A DNA stretch of 64,000 bases from NCBI GenBank assembly GCA_022641095.1, contig JALCDB010000001.1:124001-188000 (forward strand), in the 5' to 3' direction. How positions within the stretch are numbered: position 1 is the first letter of the stretch; the number at the start of each line of letters is the position of its first letter. This stretch comes from Bacilli bacterium (GTDB taxonomy: Bacteria; Bacillota_I; Bacilli_A; RFN20; CAG-826). The translations under genes and the position numbers were made by a program. The notes under the pieces were generated by a model. The model worked only from the letters and a program-made list of their open reading frames with translations. It had not been told where the DNA came from and made no database searches. This document shows positions 41,039 to 49,149 of the stretch, in pieces.

Positions 41039-41431
41039 TTAGGAGGCGGAGGTGGAGAAAGGGCTGAAAACGGCGTCGATCGTAACCACGCGATCGGGCA
41101 TAACGAAACTATAGGTCCTCCCCTCCTCCTCCGTCAGGAGATCGGCCACTCCGTCCTCGATGGAAATATCGCTCAGGAAATAGTTCTCATCAGCCGTCGC
41201 CGTAACCGTTATCTCGGTTCCGGAAACGGCCTGGCTCTTCGAAAAATCGAGGTGTCCGTGCCCGTCGGGAACATAAGAGAGGATCGGATGGAGACCGCTT
41301 TGGGAAAAGGAAAGATCGATCGAAGCGGAAGCCGATGAGGAAACGGCCGGACTCGATCCGCTTGAGCAACCCAAAAGCGAGGAAACGATGAGCGAAAAAA
41401 GGAGTGATTTAAGCGGTTTCATCGTCACCAT
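41039..41431 (-). CDS. Small lipoprotein, 130 aa
   Basis: Signal peptide with lipobox SSLLGC (Cys near residue 22) followed by a Ser/Ala-rich linker and a beta-rich module (GTEITVTATADENYFLSDISIEDGVADLL...YSFVMPDRVVTIDAVF). The module matches the pattern of a bacterial repeat-type domain seen in surface proteins. An alternative start at 41422 gives a more compact signal peptide. No obvious partner. Confidence 0.7.
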   Translation of the reverse strand: MVTMKPLKSLLFSLIVSSLLGCSSGSSPAVSSSASASIDLSFSQSGLHPILSYVPDGHGHLDFSKSQAVSGTEITVTATADENYFLSDISIEDGVADLLTEEEGRTYSFVMPDRVVTIDAVFSPFSTSAS

Positions 41432-41887
41432 AATAACACGTTGGGCGCACGCAAACGGCTAGAGGGCGCGCAAAAAGCAGAACAACGGACTTACGACCGA
41501 CATCCGAATCTTGTCTATGGTTCGTTTTTGGCTTTTCCCTACTTGTCGCCTGGGCTTTCCTTAATTTGGTTTCTAAGAGAGGTTTTGTTTATGCTTGTTG
41601 GTTGTTTGTAGAGGGCTTCCTGCCATAGCCTCTTGGAAGGAAAGCGAAACATCGAGGCAAAAGCGTGACTTGCCGGAAAAGCATAAGCGGCCGATCGCTT
41701 CTGGAAGAAAAACACTCGAGGAAAGCCGAATATCACCGGATTGAAAACCGCGTCGGTCAAGTTCCTCCGAATTTTTCGGATAATCGATTCGCCATGGAAT
41801 CACGCGAGCCGTTGCCAATTGACGCAACTGGGGCTAATATTTTGTAAAAGACGGCGGCGAAAAAGAAAATCAAAGGAAGATTTTTCG
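41432..41887. other. 456-bp gene-free stretch before the transporter gene
   Basis: No convincing gene: the short ORFs have no RBS. It contains a small perfect hairpin TCCGAA-TTT-TTCGGA at 41766-41780 and the transporter promoter at 41812-41840. Otherwise I see nothing recognisable. Confidence 0.6.
41812..41840 (+). promoter_or_regulatory. Promoter of MFS transporter gene
   Basis: TTGCCA and TAATAT separated by exactly 17 bases, 47 bases before the transporter start codon. Confidence 0.65.
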
Positions 41888-43462
41888 ATGAGAAATCCAT
41901 TTGCGAAGATGCGCGAGCCGGCCCGAGGCGATTACGACAACGGACGCGGAGGCGGCTTTTGGTGGCAGCTCATCGTCTTTTGCTTCATTGGCCAACTATC
42001 ATGGAATATCGAGAACCAATGGTTCACTTTGTTCCTTAACGCCAAAATAACCCTTAACGTCAGCTACACCACCGCGATGACGATCGTTTCGGCCACCTTG
42101 ACGGTCATAGCGACCTTCATCTTCGGCACGTTGGCCGATCGGCAAGGGCAGCGGAAGAAGTTCCTTTGCGCAGGATACATCGCCTGGGGAGTTTCGACGA
42201 TTCTCATGTCAAGCGCGGAATGGGTGGCCAATCTCGCCACCGGGGAAAACGACCCCACTCTGATCGTGGCCGCGGTCATGGTCGTCGCGATAGACGGCAT
42301 CATGAGTTTCCTTGGCTCCATGGCCTACGACTCCTCCTTCAACGTGTGGGTCAACGATCACACAACCGTCAAAAACAAAGGCCGCGTCGGAACGGTTTAC
42401 GGCATCATGCCGGTAATCGCCACGATTTTGGGAACCGTCGTCGGCGGGCAGATCATCCTTTGGGGCGCCCCGGCGAACGCCTCATCCAACACTTCGCTTC
42501 AGAATTTTCAGCTTCTCTTCTGGATCGCGGGCGGACTCGCGGTCCTGGCTGGCGTGTTCGCCACGATCTTCCTTAAGGACAAGAACGGCCTCAAGCCGCA
42601 TAAGGAAGGCGGCTTCTGGCATCAACTCGTGGAACCGTTCAATTTCAAGAAAGTCAAGGAGATGCCCAATTTAAAGGAAATGCTTTTGGCTTGCGTCGTC
42701 GTCCTCATCTTTTACATCAGTTTCAACTTCTACTTCGTGTATCTGGGGACTTGGGCCGTCTATGGCCTTGGTTTCACCCCCACCGATTTCGGCATCATCG
42801 AGGGCATCGGCATGATCCTTGGCATCGCGCTGGCTTTCCCGATCGCCAAACTGATCGACAGGAACCACATCCCGCTCGTGGTCCTGCTCGCCCTCGTCAC
42901 GAGCATCCTCGGGCTTGGGATGATCTTTTTCTTCGTCAGGGACTCGAACTCGGTCGACGCCTCGAATGTCTTCGCCCTTAAGAACATCCCCTGCTTCATC
43001 GCTATTTTCCTCGTCGGAACCAGCATGATTCTGATCGCCCAAGCCGGCATGATCTGGGTCCGAGGCCTTTTCCCCGCCAAGGCCCGAGGCCAGTTCGAGG
43101 GCGTGCGCTGCATTTTCTTCGTTTGGCTCCCAATGTTCATCGGAACGCTTTTCGGCGACCTCATCATCAAGACGTGCACAATTGAGCAAGGGACCGGGAT
43201 CGATGCGGTGAATGTGCCCGACAAATGGCTGTTCTTCTGGGCCGCCATGGTTTGCGTGATCGACTTCATCCCGCTTTTCTTCGCGTGGCGCGTCTACCAT
43301 AAGCGCATCGTCGCGCAAAAGAAAGCCGTGGCCGCCGGCGTGATCGACGCCACCCTCTTTGACGCGCAACCCCTTGACAAAGAAGGCGACGCCATCGACC
43401 TCGCCACCGAAGACGATGAGACCGCCGCTACGAATAGCGCAAACAAGAAAGACAAGCGCTGA
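41888..43462 (+). CDS. MFS transporter (GPH/sugar-like), 524 aa
   Basis: Twelve predicted membrane helices; conserved MFS loop FGTLADRQGQRKKF between helices 2 and 3 and its counterpart in the second half (PIAKLIDRNHIPLV). The long 524 aa chain with insertions (ATGENDPT, CTIEQGTGID) and the N-terminal WWQLIVFCFIGQLSWNIENQWFTLF resemble glycoside/MFS transporters of gut Firmicutes. Start at 41888 with AAAGGAAG. The longer ORF has no RBS. Substrate unknown. Confidence 0.82.
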   Translation: MRNPFAKMREPARGDYDNGRGGGFWWQLIVFCFIGQLSWNIENQWFTLFLNAKITLNVSYTTAMTIVSATLTVIATFIFGTLADRQGQRKKFLCAGYIAWGVSTILMSSAEWVANLATGENDPTLIVAAVMVVAIDGIMSFLGSMAYDSSFNVWVNDHTTVKNKGRVGTVYGIMPVIATILGTVVGGQIILWGAPANASSNTSLQNFQLLFWIAGGLAVLAGVFATIFLKDKNGLKPHKEGGFWHQLVEPFNFKKVKEMPNLKEMLLACVVVLIFYISFNFYFVYLGTWAVYGLGFTPTDFGIIEGIGMILGIALAFPIAKLIDRNHIPLVVLLALVTSILGLGMIFFFVRDSNSVDASNVFALKNIPCFIAIFLVGTSMILIAQAGMIWVRGLFPAKARGQFEGVRCIFFVWLPMFIGTLFGDLIIKTCTIEQGTGIDAVNVPDKWLFFWAAMVCVIDFIPLFFAWRVYHKRIVAQKKAVAAGVIDATLFDAQPLDKEGDAIDLATEDDETAATNSANKKDKR

Positions 43463-43463
43463 G

Positions 43464-43514
43464 GCGCGGACGAAGCCAAAAACGGAAGATCGGCAATGTC
43501 CCGCGCTCTTTTTG
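43464..43514 (+). terminator. Probable transporter terminator
   Basis: GCGCGG-AC (43464-43471) pairs with GT-C-CCGCGC (43498-43506, one bulge), followed by TCTTTTT. Lies between converging genes. Confidence 0.45.
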
Positions 43515-43545
43515 GCTTACGCGGCGAAAGATATAATCCCGAGGT

Positions 43546-44259
43546 TCACGGTTCGGGGAAAGCGAACTTCTCGATTTTGCCGAACCGGTTATTCTCGACG
43601 CAATACACCGAATGTTCCCTTTCCGAATAGACGAACGTGACCCGGGTCGCCCAGACCCCCTCCTGACGAACCGCCTTCAGCACGGAAAAGGCATCGCTGA
43701 CGGAAAAATCGCCCGTCCGTTCGTCGAGAAGGACTTTGGCCCTTTCGTATCTATCGTCGCCTGGGGTGAGGAAAGCGGAGGTGCTTTCGGGCCTGAGCAA
43801 AGAGTAATTCGTCATCAGCGAATATCTTTTGGGCGACTCCTCCTCTTTGAAGCCAAGGCCCGGCTCGATGATCAAAACCCTGCCGCGCTTGTCGGAAATC
43901 ATGCCTTGCATCGTCGCGCCCTTCGCGTACTTGACTTCGTGGGTTTCGACGAACGCCAAAACCTCATCGAAGGAAAGCTCCGCGCGAATGAAACGCTCCA
44001 TCAAATCGGCTATCGTGAGACCCTTGTCGGCATCCTCACGCTTAGCGTTTTCGTTCCCGTGGACATAGAGCAAGGTGGCGACGTTGCCGTTTTCGTTCAC
44101 CCCATGGAAAGAATGGTATTCGCCGTCCGGCATCATGATGCCGATATAGAACCTGTCTTTGTCGAAGATCACCTTATGCTTCCAAACCGCGCGGTCGATG
44201 TCGAAATTGAAGCCGTTGATAACATCGTCGTTTCCCCTATACACAAACCGAGTGCACAT
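43546..44259 (-). CDS. Choloylglycine hydrolase-superfamily Ntn hydrolase, short form, 237 aa
   Basis: Begins M-CTRFVYRG with the Cys2 nucleophile of the linear-amide hydrolase (CGH/penicillin acylase) superfamily. NGFNFDID follows where these enzymes have 'G-N-D', and TNYS is seen near residue 160. Only 237 aa, against about 320 for bile salt hydrolases, so it belongs to a shorter uncharacterised subgroup. Bile salt hydrolysis should not be assumed. RBS GGAGG. Confidence 0.7.
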   Translation of the reverse strand: MCTRFVYRGNDDVINGFNFDIDRAVWKHKVIFDKDRFYIGIMMPDGEYHSFHGVNENGNVATLLYVHGNENAKREDADKGLTIADLMERFIRAELSFDEVLAFVETHEVKYAKGATMQGMISDKRGRVLIIEPGLGFKEEESPKRYSLMTNYSLLRPESTSAFLTPGDDRYERAKVLLDERTGDFSVSDAFSVLKAVRQEGVWATRVTFVYSEREHSVYCVENNRFGKIEKFAFPEP

Positions 44260-44364
44260 GTTTATGCCTCCTTTCCCTCGTGAAATCCCGTGAGAACCGC
44301 CTTAGGATCCAAAACGGCCGCCGATGATTCCCCCATCAAAGCGGAGCTACCGCACGGGACCGGT

Positions 44365-44868
44365 TCAGGCATCGGCGCGCCGGATGATCTCGCCTATCGT
44401 CTTTACGGCGCAGCCTTTGCTAACGTAATAGCGGATCATCCCATCGATTTTCCCTTTGTCATAACTGGTGATGCAGTCGGAAAGGACGGTCACTTCGTAT
44501 CCTTCTTTCGCCATATTGTAGGATGCCGATCTCACGCATGCCGTCGCATCCGCCCCGGCAAGGAAGCACTCCCTTATCCCGTTTTCGCGAAGAAAGGCGG
44601 AAAAGCCTTCGCTCGTCAAGGCGTTCCCTTTGGCTTTCACGAAGACGTTGTCCGAGACCACTCTCATTTCGGGAACCAGTTCAACTCCGCGGGTGCCGGG
44701 TTTGAAGGTTCTTGTTTTCGGAGTGAGGTTATTGTGTTTGACGTAAACGACGGCGATGCTATTTCTCTCAGCCCAATCTATGGCTTCGTTGACGCTACCG
44801 ATGATGTCTCGATAGTTCTTCGTGATGTCGTTTTGAAGGTCGATTACGACCAGGGCTTTTTCGCTCAT
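44365..44868 (-). CDS. Isochorismatase-family cysteine hydrolase, 167 aa
   Basis: VVIDLQND (catalytic Asp10), a Lys in the VKAKGNAL segment and GADATACVRSASYNMAKEGYEVTVLSDC (catalytic Cys) form the triad. Length is normal for nicotinamidase-like hydrolases, but the metal-binding histidines of nicotinamidase (DxHxxxH) are absent, so the substrate is another amide. A 31-bp palindromic repeat lies about 115 bases upstream. Confidence 0.85.
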   Translation of the reverse strand: MSEKALVVIDLQNDITKNYRDIIGSVNEAIDWAERNSIAVVYVKHNNLTPKTRTFKPGTRGVELVPEMRVVSDNVFVKAKGNALTSEGFSAFLRENGIRECFLAGADATACVRSASYNMAKEGYEVTVLSDCITSYDKGKIDGMIRYYVSKGCAVKTIGEIIRRADA

Positions 44869-44982
44869 TTCCCAACCTCCTTAATAAGGATTAACCATTT
44901 GCAGCCGCTTTCCAACGGCCAATTTCGTTCGGTCGGGTTCCGTTCCGGTTCCCCCTCGCTTCTTTTAAGCGCCATCCGCCAA

Positions 44983-45013
44983 AACTTGTTCGTACAGTTT
45001 GAACTAACAAGTT
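44983..45013. repeat. 31-bp palindromic repeat, copy 1
   Basis: Arms AACTTGTT(C)G and CTAACAAGTT flank TACAGTTTGAA. Differs at only one position from copy 2 at 46539-46569. It lies upstream of the isochorismatase gene and downstream of the HTH-DUF3990 module. Confidence 0.8.
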
Positions 45014-45148
45014 CTGAAACGGATCCTCTTTCCGCTATGATGGAACTTTTAGCCTCGACAAGGTCTATCTTTTAGAAGAGTTCAATCATTGGGAGCGAAG
45101 ATTTTCGAGGCAAACCAAAAACGATGGAATCGAGGATCGCTATCTCGC

Positions 45149-45652
45149 TTAGGGACGAGGGTTTGTCCGCTTGGATGAATCGATCCGCCCTATCGCTTCT
45201 TTCAATCTGAAGTTCTTATCGAAAACAGACTCGTGGACCTTCGCCAACGAAAGCAGGTTCTCGACAACCCACTCATTGCTCTGCGTGTGGTAGGCATAGT
45301 AAACATCTTTTAGTTTATCGGGTGGGAAAAGCCTCATGATGAATTTGGTTTCGGTCTCCCTTGTATAGGAAATATACCGATAAAGATAACCGATCCAAAA
45401 AAGGACGTTGGGATTCCACTTGGTTTTCCCGTAATCGCTTTTCCCGAATTGGGACTCGATTTCGCCAAGCCCTTCCAAGGGATCGAGGGAAAGAAGGACC
45501 GAATCGTTCTTGTCTATCGCCTTAAGCAAATCGGAATAGAAGAAACGCCGAAGGAAAACTTTGGTGGAACAATCGAAAACATCCGCCGATTTTTCAAACA
45601 GCCTCCCCTGGAACTCCGCCAATCTCAAGCCGTTGGCATCAAACTCCCTCAT
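45149..45652 (-). CDS. Partner protein of HTH-DUF3990 module, 167 aa
   Basis: Overlaps the DUF3990 gene by four bases (ATGA), so the two are translated together. It contains RLAEFQGRLFEKSADVFDCSTKVFLRRFFYSDLLKAID..DSVLLSLDPLEGLGEIESQFG and KWNPNVLFWIGYLYRYISYTRETETKFIMRLFPPDKLKDVYYAYHT. I recall this as a recurrent gene beside such proteins but know no function. It could be antitoxin, chaperone or target of the ART-like protein. Confidence 0.7.
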   Translation of the reverse strand: MREFDANGLRLAEFQGRLFEKSADVFDCSTKVFLRRFFYSDLLKAIDKNDSVLLSLDPLEGLGEIESQFGKSDYGKTKWNPNVLFWIGYLYRYISYTRETETKFIMRLFPPDKLKDVYYAYHTQSNEWVVENLLSLAKVHESVFDKNFRLKEAIGRIDSSKRTNPRP

Positions 45653-46500
45653 TTAAGCAGCTCCTCGACGAATAAACCGTCTCGAAACTCACGCTTGGCA
45701 AGCTTAAGTTTCGTATCTATTTCGGCCGCCCTTTTGTTCAAAACGGCCCTCGCGTCTTCTCTCTCTTCTTCGCACAAATAGTATCTCTCTATCGGCTGAA
45801 GGCACTTTAACGCCTTATCCGTTTTGAATATGTATTGCAAACCCAGCCTTGAAGCGGAAAGGGAGTGAAGAGCCACGTTGCTGTTGATATCGCCGTTGGC
45901 GAATAGCGACATAATGTAAAACATCCGGTTATCAGCGATTGGGGCAATAATCAAATCGGCGGCCGCAACCCGCCTTACAAGACCGGAAAGATGCTTGGAT
46001 TCATCAAATCTTCGAAGGAATCCGCGATAATGGCAAATCGACAGCATCCAATCCAAGGAAACGTCGTATTTGAGGGTTTTTAGACCACGATCGGCAAAGG
46101 AAAACGAATAAACCGACGAGGACTCGTTTTCGCAGACGAACGCCAAAGCCTGCGCATAAGTTTCCCCCAGATAGAACCCATTCCCAAAATCGCAGTTTTT
46201 CCTTGCCCCTAAGGAAATTATGCTTTCAAGTCCGGCTTTTGAGCCGTGAAAAAGGAGTTTGTCCTTGCTAGTTTCCTTAAGGAACTCTTCCTTGACCGCG
46301 TTGATCCGGTACCCAAAACGATACAAAAACGAATAAACCGCCTCAATCGTCTTTGGGGAAGCCTCATTCGTTTCCAGCAAATGATAAAGCGTGACTTTGG
46401 AAATTTTGGTTTCGTCGGAAAACTCGTCCAAAGTTTTTTTCTCGGCATCCAAGTAGGCTTTCACCGCCTCCGAAACGAGGTAACGCAATTTCAAATCCAT
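45649..46500 (-). CDS. HTH-DUF3990 (ADP-ribosyltransferase-like) fusion, 283 aa
   Basis: Residues about 18-62 are a helix-turn-helix (TLDEFSDETKISKVTLYHLLETNEASPKTIEAVYSFL). Then LFHGSKAGLESIISLGARKNCDFGNGFYLGETYAQALAFV (about 83-122) is the DUF3990 signature, a domain related to ADP-ribosyltransferases in which the H-G and F-Y-L segments line the NAD pocket. The C-terminal region is helical. Good RBS AAGGAGG. A 31-bp palindrome sits 38 bases upstream, in the promoter, where the HTH part could bind. Likely a toxin-antitoxin-type or conflict module; activity untested. Confidence 0.75.
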   Translation of the reverse strand: MDLKLRYLVSEAVKAYLDAEKKTLDEFSDETKISKVTLYHLLETNEASPKTIEAVYSFLYRFGYRINAVKEEFLKETSKDKLLFHGSKAGLESIISLGARKNCDFGNGFYLGETYAQALAFVCENESSSVYSFSFADRGLKTLKYDVSLDWMLSICHYRGFLRRFDESKHLSGLVRRVAAADLIIAPIADNRMFYIMSLFANGDINSNVALHSLSASRLGLQYIFKTDKALKCLQPIERYYLCEEEREDARAVLNKRAAEIDTKLKLAKREFRDGLFVEELLK

Positions 46501-46538
46501 TCGACGAGGACCTCCTTGAGCATATTATCACGCAATAT

Positions 46539-46569
46539 AACTTGTTAGTACAGTTTGAACTAACAAGTT
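46539..46569. repeat. 31-bp palindromic repeat, copy 2 (probable operator)
   Basis: Perfect 10-bp inverted arms AACTTGTTAG / CTAACAAGTT around TACAGTTTGAA, 38 bases upstream of the HTH-DUF3990 gene. Position and symmetry suit an operator for the module's own HTH domain. Confidence 0.8.
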
Positions 46570-46610
46570 TAGAGATGGGCGCGTTCCTGCCAAGGCAGTT
46601 CCCGACATAA

Positions 46611-47063
46611 TCATCCATGACAAAGGCCCATAACCCCGAAAACCACCCCAACGACGTCCAGCAAAAGGCCGGCGAACAGCAAACTGACGGGAATGGTGAC
46701 GTTCGAAAGCGACTGGGCCATGAATGAGATTCCATGTGCCCGGAGAAACTCGTGAACCTTGTTAGAATACCATAAAGACCCGACCGCCGGGCCGATAATC
46801 AGGGACAGGAAAACGAAGACAAGAAAGACCCTCCCGGCTTCCTCGCCGCCATAGAGCAAAACCAGGAGCGCCCCGGATAAAGACGCCAAGCAGGACCCGA
46901 GCCCCATGGCATAAAGCCAAGCCACTATCGCCCTCTTTTTCCTCGAAAGAGGGCGATCCCCTCCGATTTTCCCCAAAACCTCGGGGATGAACATTTTGCG
47001 GAGTAGGCAAACGGCATCAAACGCCAGCGCGGCCAAACAAAGACAGATCCCAAAAATGAGCAT
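46611..47063 (-). CDS. Small membrane protein, four TM segments, 150 aa
   Basis: Four hydrophobic segments (FGICLCLAALAFDAVCLL, WLYAMGLGSCLASLSGALLVLLYG, VFLVFVFLSLIIGPAVGSLW, IPVSLLFAGLLLDVVGVVFGVMGL). No family recognised. Lies three bases downstream of the IS-like remnant gene's stop. Confidence 0.6.
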   Translation of the reverse strand: MLIFGICLCLAALAFDAVCLLRKMFIPEVLGKIGGDRPLSRKKRAIVAWLYAMGLGSCLASLSGALLVLLYGGEEAGRVFLVFVFLSLIIGPAVGSLWYSNKVHEFLRAHGISFMAQSLSNVTIPVSLLFAGLLLDVVGVVFGVMGLCHG

Positions 47064-47066
47064 ATG

Positions 47067-47306
47067 TCAGTATATCACCTCGTAAGGCCCCCACCATAAT
47101 GGACCCCATCCCGCGTCTTCAGGCGGAAGCGCAGGCGCCAATAGGTCAATAAATAAGGCCTCCCCGCCATACCGGCGGCAGAGGGCGCAGGCGTATTTGA
47201 TTTTGGCCGCGTCGTACCCAAGCCCCTTCGAAAGTCCGTGGATCGGAATGCCTTCTTTGAGGTGCCTTTCCACTATCCCAAGCTTCTGCGACTGGTTCAA
47301 TCTCAT
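47067..47306 (-). pseudogene. IS3/IS150-type transposase OrfA remnant, 79 aa
   Basis: MRLNQSQKLGIVERHLKEGIPIHGLSKGLGYDAAKIKYACALCRRYGGEALF resembles the N-terminal helix-turn-helix of IS3-group OrfA proteins ('K--IV--yl-----s----a--y-i----i--W---Y---G'). The rest of OrfA and all of OrfB are missing. GGAGGG is eight bases before the ATG at 47306. A near-repeat, CCACCATAATGG (47091) and CCTCCATAATGG (47316), brackets the fragment. Confidence 0.55.
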
Positions 47307-47370
47307 AAAAAATTCCCTCCATAATGGCACCATTTTCTGGTCCAAATTATGGGGGGAACTTCATCGAAAT

Positions 47371-47444
47371 TGGAGCACCTGGCGGGAATCGAACCCGTGT
47401 AACCAGCTTGGGAAGCTGGTGTTCTGCCATTGAACTACAGATGC
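47371..47444 (-). tRNA. tRNA-Gly (anticodon CCC)
   Basis: Complete cloverleaf read on the - strand: acceptor GCATCTG/CAGGTGC, anticodon stem CCAGC/GCTGG with loop TTCCCAA, T-arm GGGTTCGATTCCC and encoded CCA. Confidence 0.9.
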
Positions 47445-47513
47445 GCGTGCACGACGCTTTACCATTATACGAACCGGGAGAAGAAAATCTAGAGGTAGAT
47501 TGCCCTTATCCAC

Positions 47514-47537
47514 GAAAAAAGGCGACCGAAGCCGCCT
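47514..47537 (-). terminator. Terminator after tRNA-Val
   Basis: AGGCGGC-TTCG-GTCGCCT with one G-T pair, followed by TTTTTTCG on the - strand. It separates tRNA-Val from tRNA-Gly, implying separate promoters. Confidence 0.75.
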
Positions 47538-47548
47538 CGTTTTCTTGC

Positions 47549-47624
47549 TGGTGGGTGCTAGAGGGCTCGAACCTCTGACCTTCTGTACGTCAAACAGATG
47601 CTCTCCCAGCTGAGCTAAGCACCC
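47549..47624 (-). tRNA. tRNA-Val (anticodon GAC)
   Basis: - strand cloverleaf: GGGTGCT acceptor, D-arm AGCTCAGCTGGGAGAGC, anticodon stem TCTGT/ACAGA with loop TTGACGT, T-loop GGTTCGAGC and encoded CCA. Confidence 0.92.
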
Positions 47625-47789
47625 TCATCTGGACGACCGAAATGGCCGCTCGAATATTATAGTAACGGGGCTCCCTTGAGACAAGAGGGAAAAATCGGGA
47701 GATGACTAATATGGATTCGTTAGGGAAGAGCGACGAAAGCTTATCGCGACGAAATGGCCCTTATGTCGAGAAGGATGCCGGAAAGCCAA

Positions 47790-48311
47790 TCAGCGCAGGC
47801 TCGACAGGCTCACGAGCGATTCGCAAGGAACGCCAAGTTTCGCGGCGCCGCCTAACTCCCGGAGCGAGATGACGGCAAGGGCCCCAACCGGCTCGGCCCC
47901 GGCCAGCCTCGCGAGTTTTTCCATCGCCGAAAGGCTGCCGCCGGTAGCGATGAGATCGTCGACCAGAAGCGCCCGCTCGCCCTTGCGCAAGGCCTTGGCC
48001 TCAATTTCGAAGGAATCTCGCCCATATTCAAGACCGTATGAGACCGTAAGGACTTCCCCAGGCAGCTTGCCGGGCTTGCGGACCATGACGAAACTTAACC
48101 CCATTTTTAAGGCCAGGGCGGAGCCGAAGACGAACCCCCGGCTCTCGGCCCCCATAATGACGTCCGGGCGGTATTTTTCGGCATGCTCGGCGAGCTCGCC
48201 GATGCAGGCCTTGAACGCCTCCGGGTCGCGTAATAGAGGCGAGACGTCCTTGAAAGAAATGCCTTTCTTGGGGAAATCGGGAACGACATCGACATAACGG
48301 CTGTAATCCAT
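47790..48311 (-). CDS. apt: Adenine phosphoribosyltransferase
   Basis: Converts adenine and PRPP to AMP. PDFPKKGISFKDVSPLL, GAESRGFVFGSALA, VRKPGKLPGEV and the PRPP loop ALLVDDLIATGGSLSA. 173 aa, normal length. Divergent to upp; part of a local salvage cluster. Confidence 0.96.
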   Translation of the reverse strand: MDYSRYVDVVPDFPKKGISFKDVSPLLRDPEAFKACIGELAEHAEKYRPDVIMGAESRGFVFGSALALKMGLSFVMVRKPGKLPGEVLTVSYGLEYGRDSFEIEAKALRKGERALLVDDLIATGGSLSAMEKLARLAGAEPVGALAVISLRELGGAAKLGVPCESLVSLSSLR

Positions 48312-48495
48312 GGGAACGCCTCCTGAAAACTCTTCCGCTCACCCCAATCCGGGAAAAAGGGAACCGACATAGATTTAACTACGAAACGGGCTTCGATGCA
48401 CGCTGAAAGCGATATGAGCGCGGCAAAACGAGAAAAAGCGCCTCTTCAAGCGACGAAGGTATTAGAATCAAAGGCGAAAAAAGAAGGAGACCGCC

Positions 48496-49146
48496 ATGGA
48501 CATCCGCCAACGCAAAAACCTCATCCTCCTCACCCACCCTCTGCTCAAGCACAAAATCACCTTGCTTCGAAGCAAAGAAACCGGAACCGTTCTCTTCCGC
48601 GAACTCGTGAAGGAAATCGCGATCATGGAGGGATACGAGGCCCTTAACGATCTTCCGCTTCACGAAATCGACGTCGTGACCCCCATCGAGAAAGCGAGGG
48701 AGCCCGCGATCGCTTCCGACGGCCTCTGCTTCGTCCCCGTCCTCCGGGCCGGCCTCGGGATGGTGGAGGGGTTTCTGACCCTCGTCCCCACCGCCCAAGT
48801 GGGGCAAATCGGCTTGCGGCGCGACGAAAAGAGCCACAAACCGATCGAATACCTTTGCAAACTCCCGGCCTCGATAGGCAAAACGCGGGTTTACGTCCTC
48901 GATCCGATGCTCGCCACGGGCGGGTCCGCGATTAAAGCGGTTTCCCTCCTCAAAGAACGCGGGGCCACCGACATTCGGTTCGTCTCCATCATCGCGGCCC
49001 CCGAGGGAGTGGCCTCTCTTTTGGACAAGGAACCCGACGTTAAACTCTATGTCGGGGCCTTGGACCGCGAACTTAACGGGAACGCCTATATCTGCCCGGG
49101 GCTCGGCGATGCCGGCGACCGGCTTTTCGGAACGGACAAGGAATAG
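48496..49146 (+). CDS. upp: Uracil phosphoribosyltransferase
   Basis: Uracil plus PRPP to UMP. LTHPLLKHKITLLRSKETGT at the N-terminus, LRAGLGMVEGFL, the PRPP loop DPMLATGGSAIKA and the uracil-binding C-terminus YICPGLGDAGDRLFGT. 216 aa, normal. GAAGGAG precedes the ATG. Confidence 0.97.
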   Translation: MDIRQRKNLILLTHPLLKHKITLLRSKETGTVLFRELVKEIAIMEGYEALNDLPLHEIDVVTPIEKAREPAIASDGLCFVPVLRAGLGMVEGFLTLVPTAQVGQIGLRRDEKSHKPIEYLCKLPASIGKTRVYVLDPMLATGGSAIKAVSLLKERGATDIRFVSIIAAPEGVASLLDKEPDVKLYVGALDRELNGNAYICPGLGDAGDRLFGTDKE

Positions 49147-49149
49147 GCC

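Noticed and set aside
41539..41760. 73-aa leftward open frame upstream of the transporter
   Set aside because: No RBS and no recognisable sequence; lies in the gene-free region before a good promoter.
43546..44259. Naming the Ntn hydrolase a bile salt hydrolase
   Set aside because: Only the superfamily features are visible and the protein is much shorter than characterised bile salt hydrolases.
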